Position numbers and translations under genes: made by a program. The notes beneath the pieces are model-generated. The model saw only the letters and a program-made list of their open reading frames with translations, had not been told where the DNA came from and searched no databases. From a virus, in IMG/VR virus record IMGVR_UViG_3300020463_000007, positions 91,566 to 155,565 of that record: a DNA stretch of 64,000 bases; one strand, 5' to 3'. The number at the start of each line of letters is the position of its first letter. Position 1 is the stretch's first letter. Shown here in pieces: positions 48,125 through 55,514 of the stretch.

Positions 48125-49156
48125 ATGTATGATATAATTTTTGTTGGTGAAAAGACACAACACTATCAAGACCTTAAAAATAAATTTTTTGTGTTGAAAT
48201 ATGCTGAAAATTTTGACTCTGCACAAAAGTTGTCAGTGACTGCTATGTTTTGGGTCATATGGGATGATTTACTTGTAGATAAAAATTTTAATTTTACCTA
48301 CACACCCGAAGAGTGGGACCAAAAAATAATTCATGTATTCAAAAATGGTGACAAGTACAATGGAATATGTCTATATCCGAAAAGAGTAGATGTACATCCA
48401 AGAGAAGCACAATATAGGTTTTTCGCAGACAAGAAAGAAATTGATATTTTAGCAAGTACTCCTAAGCCAGTGTATGATGTGGTGTTTATAAGTTACAATG
48501 AACCTAATTGCGATGAAAACTATAGGAGATTATTAAATAAAATGCCATGGGCAAAGAGGGTACATGGAGTTACAGGTATTCATCAAGCACATATAAAAGC
48601 AGCAAAACTTTGTAAATCGGATATGTTCTATGTGGTTGACGGTGATGCATATATTGACGATAATTTTGACTTCCAAATGACAGTTTCTATTAATGAGCAA
48701 AATATTGTGCATGTATGGAGAAGTCAGAATCCTGTAAATAGGCTTACTTATGGTAACGGCGGAGTAAAATTACTACCAAGAAAACTTACTTTAAATGTAG
48801 ACACTGGAAGCACAGATATGACTACAAGTATTAGTGTGCGTTTTAAAGCCATGGCTGAAGTAAGCAATATATCATTATTCAATACGGATCCTTTTAGCAC
48901 ATGGAAAAGTGCTTTTAGAGAGTGTGTCAAGCTGTCAAGCAAAGTAATACAAGGGCAAAATGATAAAGAAACAGAAATAAGATTAAAAGAGTGGTGTACT
49001 AAAGGAAAAGATAAACCATTTGGACAGTTTTGTATCGCTGGTGCAATAGCAGGAAAAGAATATGGGCAACAATGGAAAGGAGATGCAACTAAACTGAAAA
49101 AAATTAACGACTTTAGTTGGTTGCAGAAAAAATTTGATGACATCTCAGTTAATTAA
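48125..49156 (+). CDS. Glycosyltransferase-like protein, longer paralogue of the gene at 40175
   Basis: A 343-residue protein. The first 110 residues form an extra alpha/beta domain (YDIIFVGEK-x-x-H-Y-x-x-L, a PEEW motif, then KNGICLYPKRV-like text). The remainder matches the EPN/VDGD family: DVVFISYNEPNCDENYRRL near 118, WAKRVHGVTGIHQAH near 142, VVDGDAYIDD near 174 and TYGNGGVKLLP near 211. It is therefore paralogous to 40175, and the pair brackets the radical SAM genes. No ribosome site is visible upstream of its ATG, and the perfect promoter ends 5 bases before it, so it may be translated from a leaderless mRNA. The precise sugar chemistry is unknown. Confidence 0.65.
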   Translation: MYDIIFVGEKTQHYQDLKNKFFVLKYAENFDSAQKLSVTAMFWVIWDDLLVDKNFNFTYTPEEWDQKIIHVFKNGDKYNGICLYPKRVDVHPREAQYRFFADKKEIDILASTPKPVYDVVFISYNEPNCDENYRRLLNKMPWAKRVHGVTGIHQAHIKAAKLCKSDMFYVVDGDAYIDDNFDFQMTVSINEQNIVHVWRSQNPVNRLTYGNGGVKLLPRKLTLNVDTGSTDMTTSISVRFKAMAEVSNISLFNTDPFSTWKSAFRECVKLSSKVIQGQNDKETEIRLKEWCTKGKDKPFGQFCIAGAIAGKEYGQQWKGDATKLKKINDFSWLQKKFDDISVN

Positions 49157-49778
49157 AAGTTTATACTATGTACTAGATAATCCTAATTTTAACAAGGATT
49201 GTATTAGCGGTGGGCAATTAAAAAGCAAAGAATGGCTTGTAAAAAAAGTTGAAGAATATTGTCCTGATCTTGGTATTGTTTTTTTATGTGCTGGTTGGTA
49301 TGCAACTCTTGCTACTATGCTATTTGAGTCAAAAGTGCTTATAACAAAAATTAGAAGTTTTGATGTCGACGACACATGCAAGGATATTGCAGAGCAATTT
49401 AATATGCCATGGGTAATAGATCAATGGAAGTTCAAAGCAACAACTTTAGATATCAATACTATACAATATCCAACAACCTACGAAACTTTAACATATGATA
49501 AAAAGTTTGTAACTTTGACAGATATGCCAGATACCATTATAAACACAAGTTGTGAACATATTCCTAATTTTAGTGATTGGTACTCAACTATTCCAAAAGG
49601 TAAACTTGTTATTTTACAAAGCAATAATTTTACTGATTTACAAGAACATGTAAATTGCAGTAGTAGTTTGAAAGAATTTAGTGCAAGTGTTCCTATGACC
49701 GAAACACTTTATGAAGGTGAACTAGATCTTACTGATCAAGGTGGCTATATAAGATTTATGAAAATAGGTGTAAAATAA
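49137..49778 (+). CDS. SAM-methyltransferase-like protein
   Basis: A 213-residue protein; the start is ATG at 49137 rather than the adjacent TTG. Plan: VFLCAGWYATLATMLF near residue 47, ITKIRSFDVDDTCKDIAEQF near 69 and INTSCEHI near 135. This corresponds to motif I, the acidic nucleotide-binding loop and a post-motif of class I SAM methyltransferases, in degenerate form. The glycine-rich GxGxG loop is replaced by CAGWYAT, as in several phage families of this fold. It overlaps the upstream gene by 20 bases and ends the island. The next gene is convergent, with one base between stops. A substrate in surface glycan modification is plausible but unproven. Confidence 0.55.
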   Translation: MTSQLIKSLYYVLDNPNFNKDCISGGQLKSKEWLVKKVEEYCPDLGIVFLCAGWYATLATMLFESKVLITKIRSFDVDDTCKDIAEQFNMPWVIDQWKFKATTLDINTIQYPTTYETLTYDKKFVTLTDMPDTIINTSCEHIPNFSDWYSTIPKGKLVILQSNNFTDLQEHVNCSSSLKEFSASVPMTETLYEGELDLTDQGGYIRFMKIGVK

Positions 49779-49779
49779 A

Positions 49780-50508
49780 TTAGCCGCTAATCCAATATAG
49801 TTGATGCGTATGTGGTGTAAATTTAGCAGTGGTGCCATCTTTTCTCGCAAAAGTGTTTACATCTGTAACCCCTGTACCAACTGAAGTAGGTGATAAATCA
49901 TCATTCCAACCACCCCATGCTTCCCAGCTTTCTTCATCATAATCACCAAACATGTTAACTGCTTTGTTTGCATAATTAGCACACCAGTTAAAGTATGTAT
50001 CTTTAGACGATTGTATTTGTTCTGCTGTAGGATTTACGGTTCCTGTGCCGCTATGTACCATATTAGAAACAGTTGTGTCCCATTCAGCCTGTAAACGGCT
50101 TGTCATTGTAGCTGAATTTTCATTAGTTTTAAATATATAAGTTGTAATATTTGAATCTACAGTTAGACGTATATGATCAGGACTTGTAGTTTTATCACTT
50201 TGTAAAATATTTGTTATTTTATCCAAGTTTAAAAGCAGACCTGGACCATGAATTACAACGTGTTGTGTATCATCAGTTATATTTTTTGCTAATCGATCAC
50301 CAAATCTAGCGAGACCACTCAAACCTGGTGGCATAATAAAATTGTTAATACCATTTTGTTCATCATTGTGCCGCCATGCTCTCAAAACACCCCATTGTTC
50401 TCTTAGCACGGTTTTTTCACCATATTTTGCAGATAACTTTTCAATTAATTTTGATGCAATAGTACGTATTTCACCAAATCCAAAGCCTACAATAAAATAA
50501 TAATTCAT
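49780..50508 (-). CDS. Unknown late protein on the minus strand
   Basis: A 242-residue protein without recognised domains. The N-terminal 30 residues (NYYFIVGFGFGEIRTIASKL) contain a hydrophobic stretch with Gly residues, perhaps a buried strand-helix rather than a signal peptide. The later part is rich in Trp (EESWEAWGGWNDD near 195) and ends in a His-x-His motif (HTHQLYW). It has GATAAATA, the same octamer used by the plus-strand structural genes, 28 bases before its ATG, and GGAG at the start, so it is likely expressed late. A virion or lysis-related role is possible; nothing decides it. Its stop lies one base from the convergent gene. Confidence 0.6.
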   Translation of the reverse strand: MNYYFIVGFGFGEIRTIASKLIEKLSAKYGEKTVLREQWGVLRAWRHNDEQNGINNFIMPPGLSGLARFGDRLAKNITDDTQHVVIHGPGLLLNLDKITNILQSDKTTSPDHIRLTVDSNITTYIFKTNENSATMTSRLQAEWDTTVSNMVHSGTGTVNPTAEQIQSSKDTYFNWCANYANKAVNMFGDYDEESWEAWGGWNDDLSPTSVGTGVTDVNTFARKDGTTAKFTPHTHQLYWISG

Positions 50509-50536
50509 ATTTTTTCTCCGTTGGACTTACTATGTT

Positions 50537-50544
50537 TATTTATC
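50537..50544 (-). promoter_or_regulatory. Late promoter GATAAATA on the minus strand
   Basis: GATAAATA read on the minus strand (50544-50537), 28 bases before the ATG at 50508, with a GGAG ribosome site in between. It is identical to the three plus-strand copies, placing one minus-strand gene in the late class. Confidence 0.7.
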
Positions 50545-50548
50545 ATAA

Positions 50549-51133
50549 TTAGTGTTCTTTACAATTAGGTAGCATTTTTGCTATTTGTTTAATATTATTT
50601 TCGTTAATGTATAAACTCATTAAAATGTGGTATATATCGTCTGCCATTGCGAAACTGCCGTGTGTTTTCCTTGTGTTTAGTATGTATGGAACACCTTCTT
50701 TGAATCTTTGTATGTTTCCGTCATATATAAACATCCATTCGTCATCTGTAGTCTTGTTTAAAGGAATAAAAATACGGAATTGGTCATTCAGTCTAAATGC
50801 ATCTCTGTGCAATCTAAAAAAACTACCTTTGTCCATAGTTGCTACTCTACATCTTGCAAGTTCTGTCCATTTATCAAAAAACTTTATAATACTAGGACAT
50901 TTTAGTAAGTTTTCATTATATGGTTGATTCCTTTGATGCTTAATTTCCGCCGGAGTGTCTAAACCTAAATCTTCAATAGGACCAGTAAGATTAATTGCAG
51001 TTTTTCCATTAGGCCCTGGCAACCAATCCTTTATTTGTTTTAGTTCTGTGATGGTTTTTTCAGAAAATTTATAATCTAATTCTACTACGTCTCCGTATGA
51101 ACAAAGTATACTATGTAAACTCATTACATCCAT
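50549..51133 (-). CDS. 2OG-Fe(II) oxygenase, aspartyl/asparaginyl beta-hydroxylase-like
   Basis: A 194-residue protein. The active-site pattern is visible: H109-x-D111 (FFRLHRDAF), R120 (QFRIFIPLN) and H158 (NTRKTHGSFAMAD). The double-stranded beta-helix strands lie around it (WMFIYDG, VPYILNTRKTHG). This is the arrangement of the AspH-type family, which hydroxylates protein residues or small molecules using oxoglutarate, oxygen and iron. It overlaps the upstream DUF6356 gene by one base (TAATG). The substrate is unknown. It is not closely similar to the other three oxygenase-like proteins in the window, so two distinct oxygenase types are present. Confidence 0.75.
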   Translation of the reverse strand: MDVMSLHSILCSYGDVVELDYKFSEKTITELKQIKDWLPGPNGKTAINLTGPIEDLGLDTPAEIKHQRNQPYNENLLKCPSIIKFFDKWTELARCRVATMDKGSFFRLHRDAFRLNDQFRIFIPLNKTTDDEWMFIYDGNIQRFKEGVPYILNTRKTHGSFAMADDIYHILMSLYINENNIKQIAKMLPNCKEH

Positions 51134-51378
51134 TATAAGTCACCCTTGTCTTTCATTTCCCGTTCTAATTTTGCTACATGATGAATACGTTTTATTTGAT
51201 GATACATTTTAAAAATAGTTATTGGACCGTCAGCTTTATACCAACATGGGAAAATTCCATGTATATAAGATTTAATTGCACAGGCTATTAGCTTGTTACT
51301 TTGGTGAACACTATGCGTTAAGTGTTTCCAGTATCCCCATTCTGTTTCTTCTAAATGTTCTTTAATTTTTTTATACAT
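51133..51378 (-). CDS. DUF6356-like small protein
   Basis: An 81-residue protein. I place the start at the ATG at 51378, preceded by GGAGG, rather than 90 bases upstream. The pattern YWKHLTHSVHQSNKLIACAIKSYIHGIFPCW then a basic helix (HQIKRIHHVAKLERE) recalls DUF6356, small phage proteins with a membrane-associated helix followed by H-x-x-x-P. The helix between residues 25 and 45 is moderately hydrophobic. A second family member begins at the right edge of the window (63762). It overlaps the methyltransferase stop by 8 bases. Function unknown. Confidence 0.6.
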   Translation of the reverse strand: MYKKIKEHLEETEWGYWKHLTHSVHQSNKLIACAIKSYIHGIFPCWYKADGPITIFKMYHQIKRIHHVAKLEREMKDKGDL

Positions 51379-52012
51379 ATTTCCTCCAACACCATATATG
51401 ACCATCAAAAGTTTTTTTCCAATCTTGACCGTTGTGTTTAAATGTTCTTTTTGTTGAATGTTCAACAATCCATTCTAAATCAACATTCAAATTATTAGTA
51501 AATTCATGAATTCTACTACGTGGCCAAGATCCTATTCCAATCCAAAATCCGTGTTGTTTTCTTCTTTCTTCTAAATTATCTTCTGTTTCTTTTTTATGTC
51601 TCATTATAAGTAAACCGCCTGGCCGTAACCAAGATAACATTTTTTCTATGTTAGGTTTGTGATATTCATCAGGACACTCATGTAAAACTCCTAAACACAA
51701 GACACCGTCTTGACTTTCTAGTTCTATTGGAGCATCTAAAATTTTGCATACATAATCTTGATTACCATAATCAACAAAATCAAATCCTATCAAATTAGGA
51801 AAATACTTTTTATAAGGATTTACTCCACAACCAGCATCAACTATATTTGCATTACATGAAAATATTTCACGTATATCATGTTTTTTAGAGATTTTTGCAT
51901 TGTTTCTTTTTGCACTAAACCTAGATAAATTTTCAGGCAATTTAAAAAATTTTAATCTACTTTGATCAAATTCCTTAAAATCTTGTATATCCATAAAACT
52001 AGTTCCTTGCAT
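51371..52012 (-). CDS. Class I SAM methyltransferase
   Basis: A 213-residue protein with a clear motif I, ANIVDAGCGVNPY, near residue 56, the acidic loop LIGFDFVDYGNQD near 73, and a motif IV-like LCLGVLHECPDE near 104 followed by the post-motif LRPGGLLIMRH near 129. The C-terminal third contains conserved aromatic residues (WIGIGSWPRS, WKKTFDGHIWCW). A related plan with DFGCGYHPF occurs at 58263, so the window has two distantly related enzymes of this type. It sits in the minus-strand accessory cluster between a membrane protein and DUF6356. The acceptor is unknown. Confidence 0.8.
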   Translation of the reverse strand: MQGTSFMDIQDFKEFDQSRLKFFKLPENLSRFSAKRNNAKISKKHDIREIFSCNANIVDAGCGVNPYKKYFPNLIGFDFVDYGNQDYVCKILDAPIELESQDGVLCLGVLHECPDEYHKPNIEKMLSWLRPGGLLIMRHKKETEDNLEERRKQHGFWIGIGSWPRSRIHEFTNNLNVDLEWIVEHSTKRTFKHNGQDWKKTFDGHIWCWRKYV

Positions 52013-52023
52013 GTATTTAACCT

Positions 52024-52377
52024 CTAAAACACTCCCTCAAAAATAAAGTAGTCAACGACAAATGTAAGCTCTGCACCTATAAACACTGATAGGTAGTAAT
52101 TATCTAGCCTATCCCATAGTATCTTTATAATCCACCACGCTATACCAACTCTTAGTGTATATAATACGTTAGCTTGTATAAAATCAGCTAATTCTGGTAA
52201 TGCTTGTGCTTGAAATAGATAAGCAAAAACCCCGCCGTCATATAAAAAACTTAACTGTGCTGATACTAAAACAGCAAATCCGTAAGGTATATACTTGTAT
52301 AAAAACTTAACTATATGAGCAGTTACTAATAATCTATATAATACATAGACTATGTTAGCTACTAATAATTCTAGCAT
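52024..52377 (-). CDS. Small multi-pass membrane protein
   Basis: A 117-residue, hydrophobic protein with about three to four membrane segments: near 5-22 (VANIVYVLYRLLVTAHIV), 30-46, 71-88 and 95-113 (an LSVFIGAELTFVVDYFIF helix). Charged residues are confined to loops. No enzyme motif. It lies between the methyltransferase and an oxygenase-like gene, separated by 4-11 bases on each side. Small phage membrane proteins with this topology can be holins, permease subunits or unknown membrane anchors. A holin would fit the size, but there is no adjacent endolysin in the window, so I leave it unnamed. Confidence 0.65.
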   Translation of the reverse strand: MLELLVANIVYVLYRLLVTAHIVKFLYKYIPYGFAVLVSAQLSFLYDGGVFAYLFQAQALPELADFIQANVLYTLRVGIAWWIIKILWDRLDNYYLSVFIGAELTFVVDYFIFEGVF

Positions 52378-52381
52378 TCAT

Positions 52382-53098
52382 TTATTCCACAGAATAATAG
52401 TGATCTCGTTCATTTAATATTTTATCAGTATCTTCTGTTCTAGTACCTGTTAACTGTAAACTTACTCTTGGACCGTAGCTTGTGTTAGCCGTTGAATGAG
52501 GAGTATTCGGCCAATCAAAAATATGTATTTCTCCAGCTTTCCATCTTTCATACATTCGATTACCATACATATAAAATTGTCCTGGTTCCCAGTCATTTAG
52601 CATGATTGTTATTCTTACTACTTTAGATGGATCCTCAGGATTAAATTGATAAAGTTTGTCTATGTGTAGATTCCAAAGCTGACCTGTGGTTTGTACATGG
52701 ATTCTTTTTTGAAAATTTTCAAGATGGAAATATTCTGCCATCTCATTTATTTTTGTATATTTCTCACAGTTTCTATTAAAGTTAGATACTTCTAAGTCAG
52801 CACTAGCTCCCGCAGATGTAAGATCATATTCTTCTTGTTCTATAAACTTGTCTTTACGTTCGCCTTTTTTACCTCTTGTAGCCCAAGTAACTGGTTTGCT
52901 ATCTTTTATAACTTGTTTTAATTCTTCTTTCCAATCACCATGGAATGTTCCGCATACACGAAACGTTTCACCTTCACCGTCAACTGTGTTCTTATCAAAG
53001 TGGTAATTACTATTACTTTTTGTCCATTCCCAATTACTTTTATAGTCATCAGGATTAGTCAAATATTTCATCTTATCTTTATCAAATTTAAATGCCAT
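52382..53098 (-). CDS. 2OG-Fe(II)-oxygenase-like protein, paralogue A
   Basis: A 238-residue protein. Candidate iron ligands are H145-x-D147 (LWNLHIDKLY) and H201 (WPNTPHSTAN), with R211 (GPRVSLQLTGT) as the oxoglutarate-binding arginine; beta strands surround them (VVRITIMLNDW, GQFYMYGNRMYERW). The motif set H-x-D...H-x9-R is that of the double-stranded-beta-helix oxygenases. A close paralogue lies at 54768 and a third, more distant, at 59728. It precedes the HxGH nucleotidyltransferase in the operon order. The substrate is unknown; neighbouring sulfate-activation genes suggest a role in the same modification pathway. Confidence 0.75.
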   Translation of the reverse strand: MAFKFDKDKMKYLTNPDDYKSNWEWTKSNSNYHFDKNTVDGEGETFRVCGTFHGDWKEELKQVIKDSKPVTWATRGKKGERKDKFIEQEEYDLTSAGASADLEVSNFNRNCEKYTKINEMAEYFHLENFQKRIHVQTTGQLWNLHIDKLYQFNPEDPSKVVRITIMLNDWEPGQFYMYGNRMYERWKAGEIHIFDWPNTPHSTANTSYGPRVSLQLTGTRTEDTDKILNERDHYYSVE

Positions 53099-53119
53099 AC
53101 ATATCTACCTTTCTAGTAT

Positions 53120-53530
53120 TTAAGTCTGCAGCTTACCTTCTTTACGCATCTTGGCACGTAATTCTGTAGCACTTATACTATGTATCTCCTTTCCTAAGTC
53201 ATGCTCTGTAAAGGTATATCCTACCCCACGACCATAACTAATATCTACAATATTAGGGACAATCATAATATTGTATTCCCTATAATATTCAAAACCCTCT
53301 TTAGCAAGTTCCTTTTTTATATTATCTTCTACATCAGCCACGATAAATGGATTGTCATCCTGCGTCATTGTACGTCCGCCTGATGCATCTGTGTCTTGCG
53401 GCACAGTTCTAATCATAATACATACTTGTCCTGTTTCAGCTAAAGCACGTTTGAATAATTCAGTATGTCCTTTATGCCAAGGTTGCCAACGTCCTAACAT
53501 TTGTGTTGTAGGCTTAAAAACATTAAACAC
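53120..53530 (-). CDS. Small HxGH nucleotidyltransferase
   Basis: A 136-residue protein. The nucleotide-binding signature is LGRWQPWHKGHTELF (H19-x-G-H22). A C-terminal SISATELRAKM motif at about 118-128 corresponds to the ISxTxxR motif of adenylyltransferases and ATP sulfurylases. It is the minimal core of the cytidylyltransferase-like superfamily, which joins a nucleotide to a phosphate-bearing or sulfate-type substrate. It overlaps the APS-kinase-like gene by 8 bases. That partnership suggests a mini ATP-sulfurylase (sulfate adenylylation) rather than NMN adenylyltransferase, but the substrate pocket cannot be judged from sequence alone. Confidence 0.7.
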   Translation of the reverse strand: MFNVFKPTTQMLGRWQPWHKGHTELFKRALAETGQVCIMIRTVPQDTDASGGRTMTQDDNPFIVADVEDNIKKELAKEGFEYYREYNIMIVPNIVDISYGRGVGYTFTEHDLGKEIHSISATELRAKMRKEGKLQT

Positions 53531-53948
53531 TATTTTTCTCCATGTAATTTTTCACTACTTCCATTAATTGTGCATGTGTATCCTCAAACCATTTTGAAAC
53601 ATGATAGTTAACAGTAGTAGGTTTTTCAAACATTTTATTTGTGTCTTCGTATCTACCTTCTTTAATAGTATCCATCCAAACTAGATAATCTGCATCAAAT
53701 TCTTGTCTTGCTCTTTCTGTAGGACAAATAAAATCAGCAACTGCAACTTTTCCTGCACTAACAACACCATCAGCTAGATAACGCATTCTTTGTGCTTGTC
53801 TAACTCTACCTTCTAAACTAAAATCCCAGTCTTTATATTTGTCTCTTACAGCATCTGCATTTATATGAATTGCACCAATTAATTCTGCAAAAGGTTTTGC
53901 CAGCGTGGTTTTACCACTACCAGGCAAGCCAAATATTAATATTTTCAT
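53523..53948 (-). CDS. APS-kinase-like P-loop kinase
   Basis: A 141-residue P-loop kinase. Walker A is GLPGSGKTT at 7-15, the acceptor-lid region is INADAVRDKY near 33 (as in adenylylsulfate kinase DxxRxx), and QAQRMRYLAD lies near 52. VAVADFICPTERARQEF near 68-84 is the PAPS/APS-binding region of CysC-type kinases. It is shorter than bacterial CysC (about 200 residues). It directly abuts the sulfotransferase-like gene upstream (4-base overlap) and the HxGH nucleotidyltransferase downstream. The likely reaction is phosphorylation of adenylylsulfate to PAPS; a sugar or nucleoside kinase is the alternative. Confidence 0.75.
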   Translation of the reverse strand: MKILIFGLPGSGKTTLAKPFAELIGAIHINADAVRDKYKDWDFSLEGRVRQAQRMRYLADGVVSAGKVAVADFICPTERARQEFDADYLVWMDTIKEGRYEDTNKMFEKPTTVNYHVSKWFEDTHAQLMEVVKNYMEKNSV

Positions 53949-54586
53949 ACTGCGCCTTTCTTGCTACTTGCTAATTGAATTGTTTTATCTAATACCGATT
54001 CTGCTTGTGATATGTATTTCTTATTCGCATCTTTAGATAATATTTCTAATAGTTTAGTATCATCTATGGTTACTTCATTTGGTAACAATCCTAGTTGTTT
54101 TTCTAAAGATTGTAAATATCTTATCTCATACAAGTATAATAACTCTTGACTAGCAAATATTGTTTTATGGCCAAGTATTAGACTATCTAACTGTTTTATA
54201 AAAAACGGTGTTGTATATTTTCCTCTTACACGTTCTTGCTGTAATTTTACAATATTACTATCTCTTCCTATTATAAGTAATTGTATTTTGCAAAACTTTC
54301 TTGCTACTTCTATAAAATTATTATATTCTGGAATAGTTTCTATACCATCATCAAAATAAGGACAGCTAATACTTGTAATAAAATATTTACTTTGTTTCCA
54401 ATCAAATTCATTTAGCTTTGACGGGTCTTTCCAACACTCTGCGAACGGTTCTAAATCATGACCTTCCCAATATTTTTCTTGTAATTTTGGCCATACAAAT
54501 ATATTTTTGTTTTGTCCTAACGCTTTGCTGAATAAATGGTTACCGCTTCCTTGCGGACCAGTCATTATAGTAAGTAAAGGTTTCAA
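53945..54586 (-). CDS. Sulfotransferase-like protein
   Basis: A 213-residue protein. The N-terminal MTGPQGSGNHLFSKAL resembles the 5'-phosphosulfate-binding loop of sulfotransferases, and LLIIGRDSNIVKLQQERVRG near 103-122 resembles the 3'-phosphate-binding segment with Arg. The C-terminal helices have charged residues and DDTKLLEILSK. It is placed between DUF2061 and the APS-kinase-like gene. The presence of a PAPS-forming-type kinase next door makes a PAPS-dependent sulfotransferase the most economical reading; a generic P-loop NTPase remains possible. Two other proteins with a TGAPGS loop occur at 59012 and 61482. Confidence 0.6.
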   Translation of the reverse strand: MKPLLTIMTGPQGSGNHLFSKALGQNKNIFVWPKLQEKYWEGHDLEPFAECWKDPSKLNEFDWKQSKYFITSISCPYFDDGIETIPEYNNFIEVARKFCKIQLLIIGRDSNIVKLQQERVRGKYTTPFFIKQLDSLILGHKTIFASQELLYLYEIRYLQSLEKQLGLLPNEVTIDDTKLLEILSKDANKKYISQAESVLDKTIQLASSKKGAV

Positions 54587-54783
54587 AGTTTACCCCATTT
54601 TATTATATTCCATATACGTTCGTGTACATAAAATACAAACGTGTTAGCAGTAAGTTGTATAATTGCAATAGAACCGCTTATACTAATGTCACGCAATATT
54701 GCGTAACTAATTAAAAATGTGCAAAGTGTACCAGTTAATCTCCATGATACTGTCTTTACGAGACTTCTTACTTTAGTGTCCAT
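54583..54783 (-). CDS. DUF2061 membrane protein
   Basis: A 66-residue protein with the recognisable DUF2061 pattern: VRSLVKTVSWRLTGTLCTFLISYAI at 5-29, ISGSIAIIQLTANTFVFY and a terminal HERIWNIIKWG. It has two predicted membrane helices. DUF2061 genes are often found next to adenylylsulfate kinase or sulfate-assimilation genes in bacteria, which agrees with its position here beside the APS-kinase-like and sulfotransferase-like genes. It overlaps the sulfotransferase-like gene by 4 bases and the oxygenase-like gene by 16. Function at the molecular level is unknown; a role in sulfate transport has been suggested by context in general. Confidence 0.8.
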   Translation of the reverse strand: MDTKVRSLVKTVSWRLTGTLCTFLISYAILRDISISGSIAIIQLTANTFVFYVHERIWNIIKWGKL

Positions 54784-55514
54784 ACTGTATCACGCGATCC
54801 ATTAGCAATAATTTCCCTAGTTTTATCTGATTTTAACCCTGTAATCTGTATGCAGGGTCTTGCAAAATTACTTGTGTTAGCGGTTGCGTGTGGCACATTA
54901 GGCCAATCAAATATATGAGCTTCTCCGGCTTTCCATCTTTCATAGATAAAATTACCATACATATAGAACTGTCCTGGTTGCCAATCATCTAAGAAAAATG
55001 TAATACGACATACTTGTTCAGGATCTTCTATGCATCTATCCCAAAGTTTGTCAATGTGTAAGTTAAACATTTGACCTGTAAGTTGAACATGGGCACGATA
55101 TTTTAATTCGTCCTTACCACCCACTACGCCAAAGTGTTCTTTCATTTTAACAAGCATAGGATAATCCTCTAACTCATCTTTCATATTTGTAAGCATAAGT
55201 TTTTTAGGATCACCTCCTCCTTGTATAATATCATATTCTTCTTGTTTCAACATTGGAGATGCATCTTCTTTATGTCCGAAGAATTTTCTTGTTTCCCAAT
55301 TGATAGCTTTAGTTGCATTTTCAACTAATCTATCTCTATCTATTTTCCATAACTCAGGATTATCAAATCGGCCTAAAACTTTAACCCATTCGCCTTCCTT
55401 GTCTTGAATATTATTATCAAAATGATATTCACTGTGTGCTACAGTCCAATCCCAATTACTTTTGTAATTGTCTGCAGGTTCTAAAGTTTTAGTCCAATTT
55501 GTTTTGTGCATCAT
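54768..55514 (-). CDS. 2OG-Fe(II)-oxygenase-like protein, paralogue B
   Basis: A 248-residue close paralogue of the gene at 52382. Conserved features: H153-x-D155 (NLHIDKLWDR), H209 (WPNVPHATAN) and R219 (ARPCIQITG), plus YKSNWDWT-x-x-x-SEYHFD and GQFYMYGN-x-x-YERWKAGE shared almost unchanged. Its ATG overlaps the TctA stop by 4 bases. The duplication keeps all three metal ligands, so both copies are probably active. The substrate is unknown. The copies may act on different positions of the same molecule, or on a substrate brought in by the adjacent transporter, but this is conjecture. Confidence 0.75.
   Translation of the reverse strand: MMHKTNWTKTLEPADNYKSNWDWTVAHSEYHFDNNIQDKEGEWVKVLGRFDNPELWKIDRDRLVENATKAINWETRKFFGHKEDASPMLKQEEYDIIQGGGDPKKLMLTNMKDELEDYPMLVKMKEHFGVVGGKDELKYRAHVQLTGQMFNLHIDKLWDRCIEDPEQVCRITFFLDDWQPGQFYMYGNFIYERWKAGEAHIFDWPNVPHATANTSNFARPCIQITGLKSDKTREIIANGSRDTVWTLK

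Noticed and set aside
48748-49143. 131-residue minus-strand frame across the glycosyltransferase-like gene at 48125
   Set aside because: Antisense to a gene with recognisable motifs; its hydrophobic residues reflect the complementary codons.
52024-52377. Calling the small membrane protein a holin
   Set aside because: Size and helices fit, but there is no neighbouring endolysin and no dual-start motif, so the name would not be supported.
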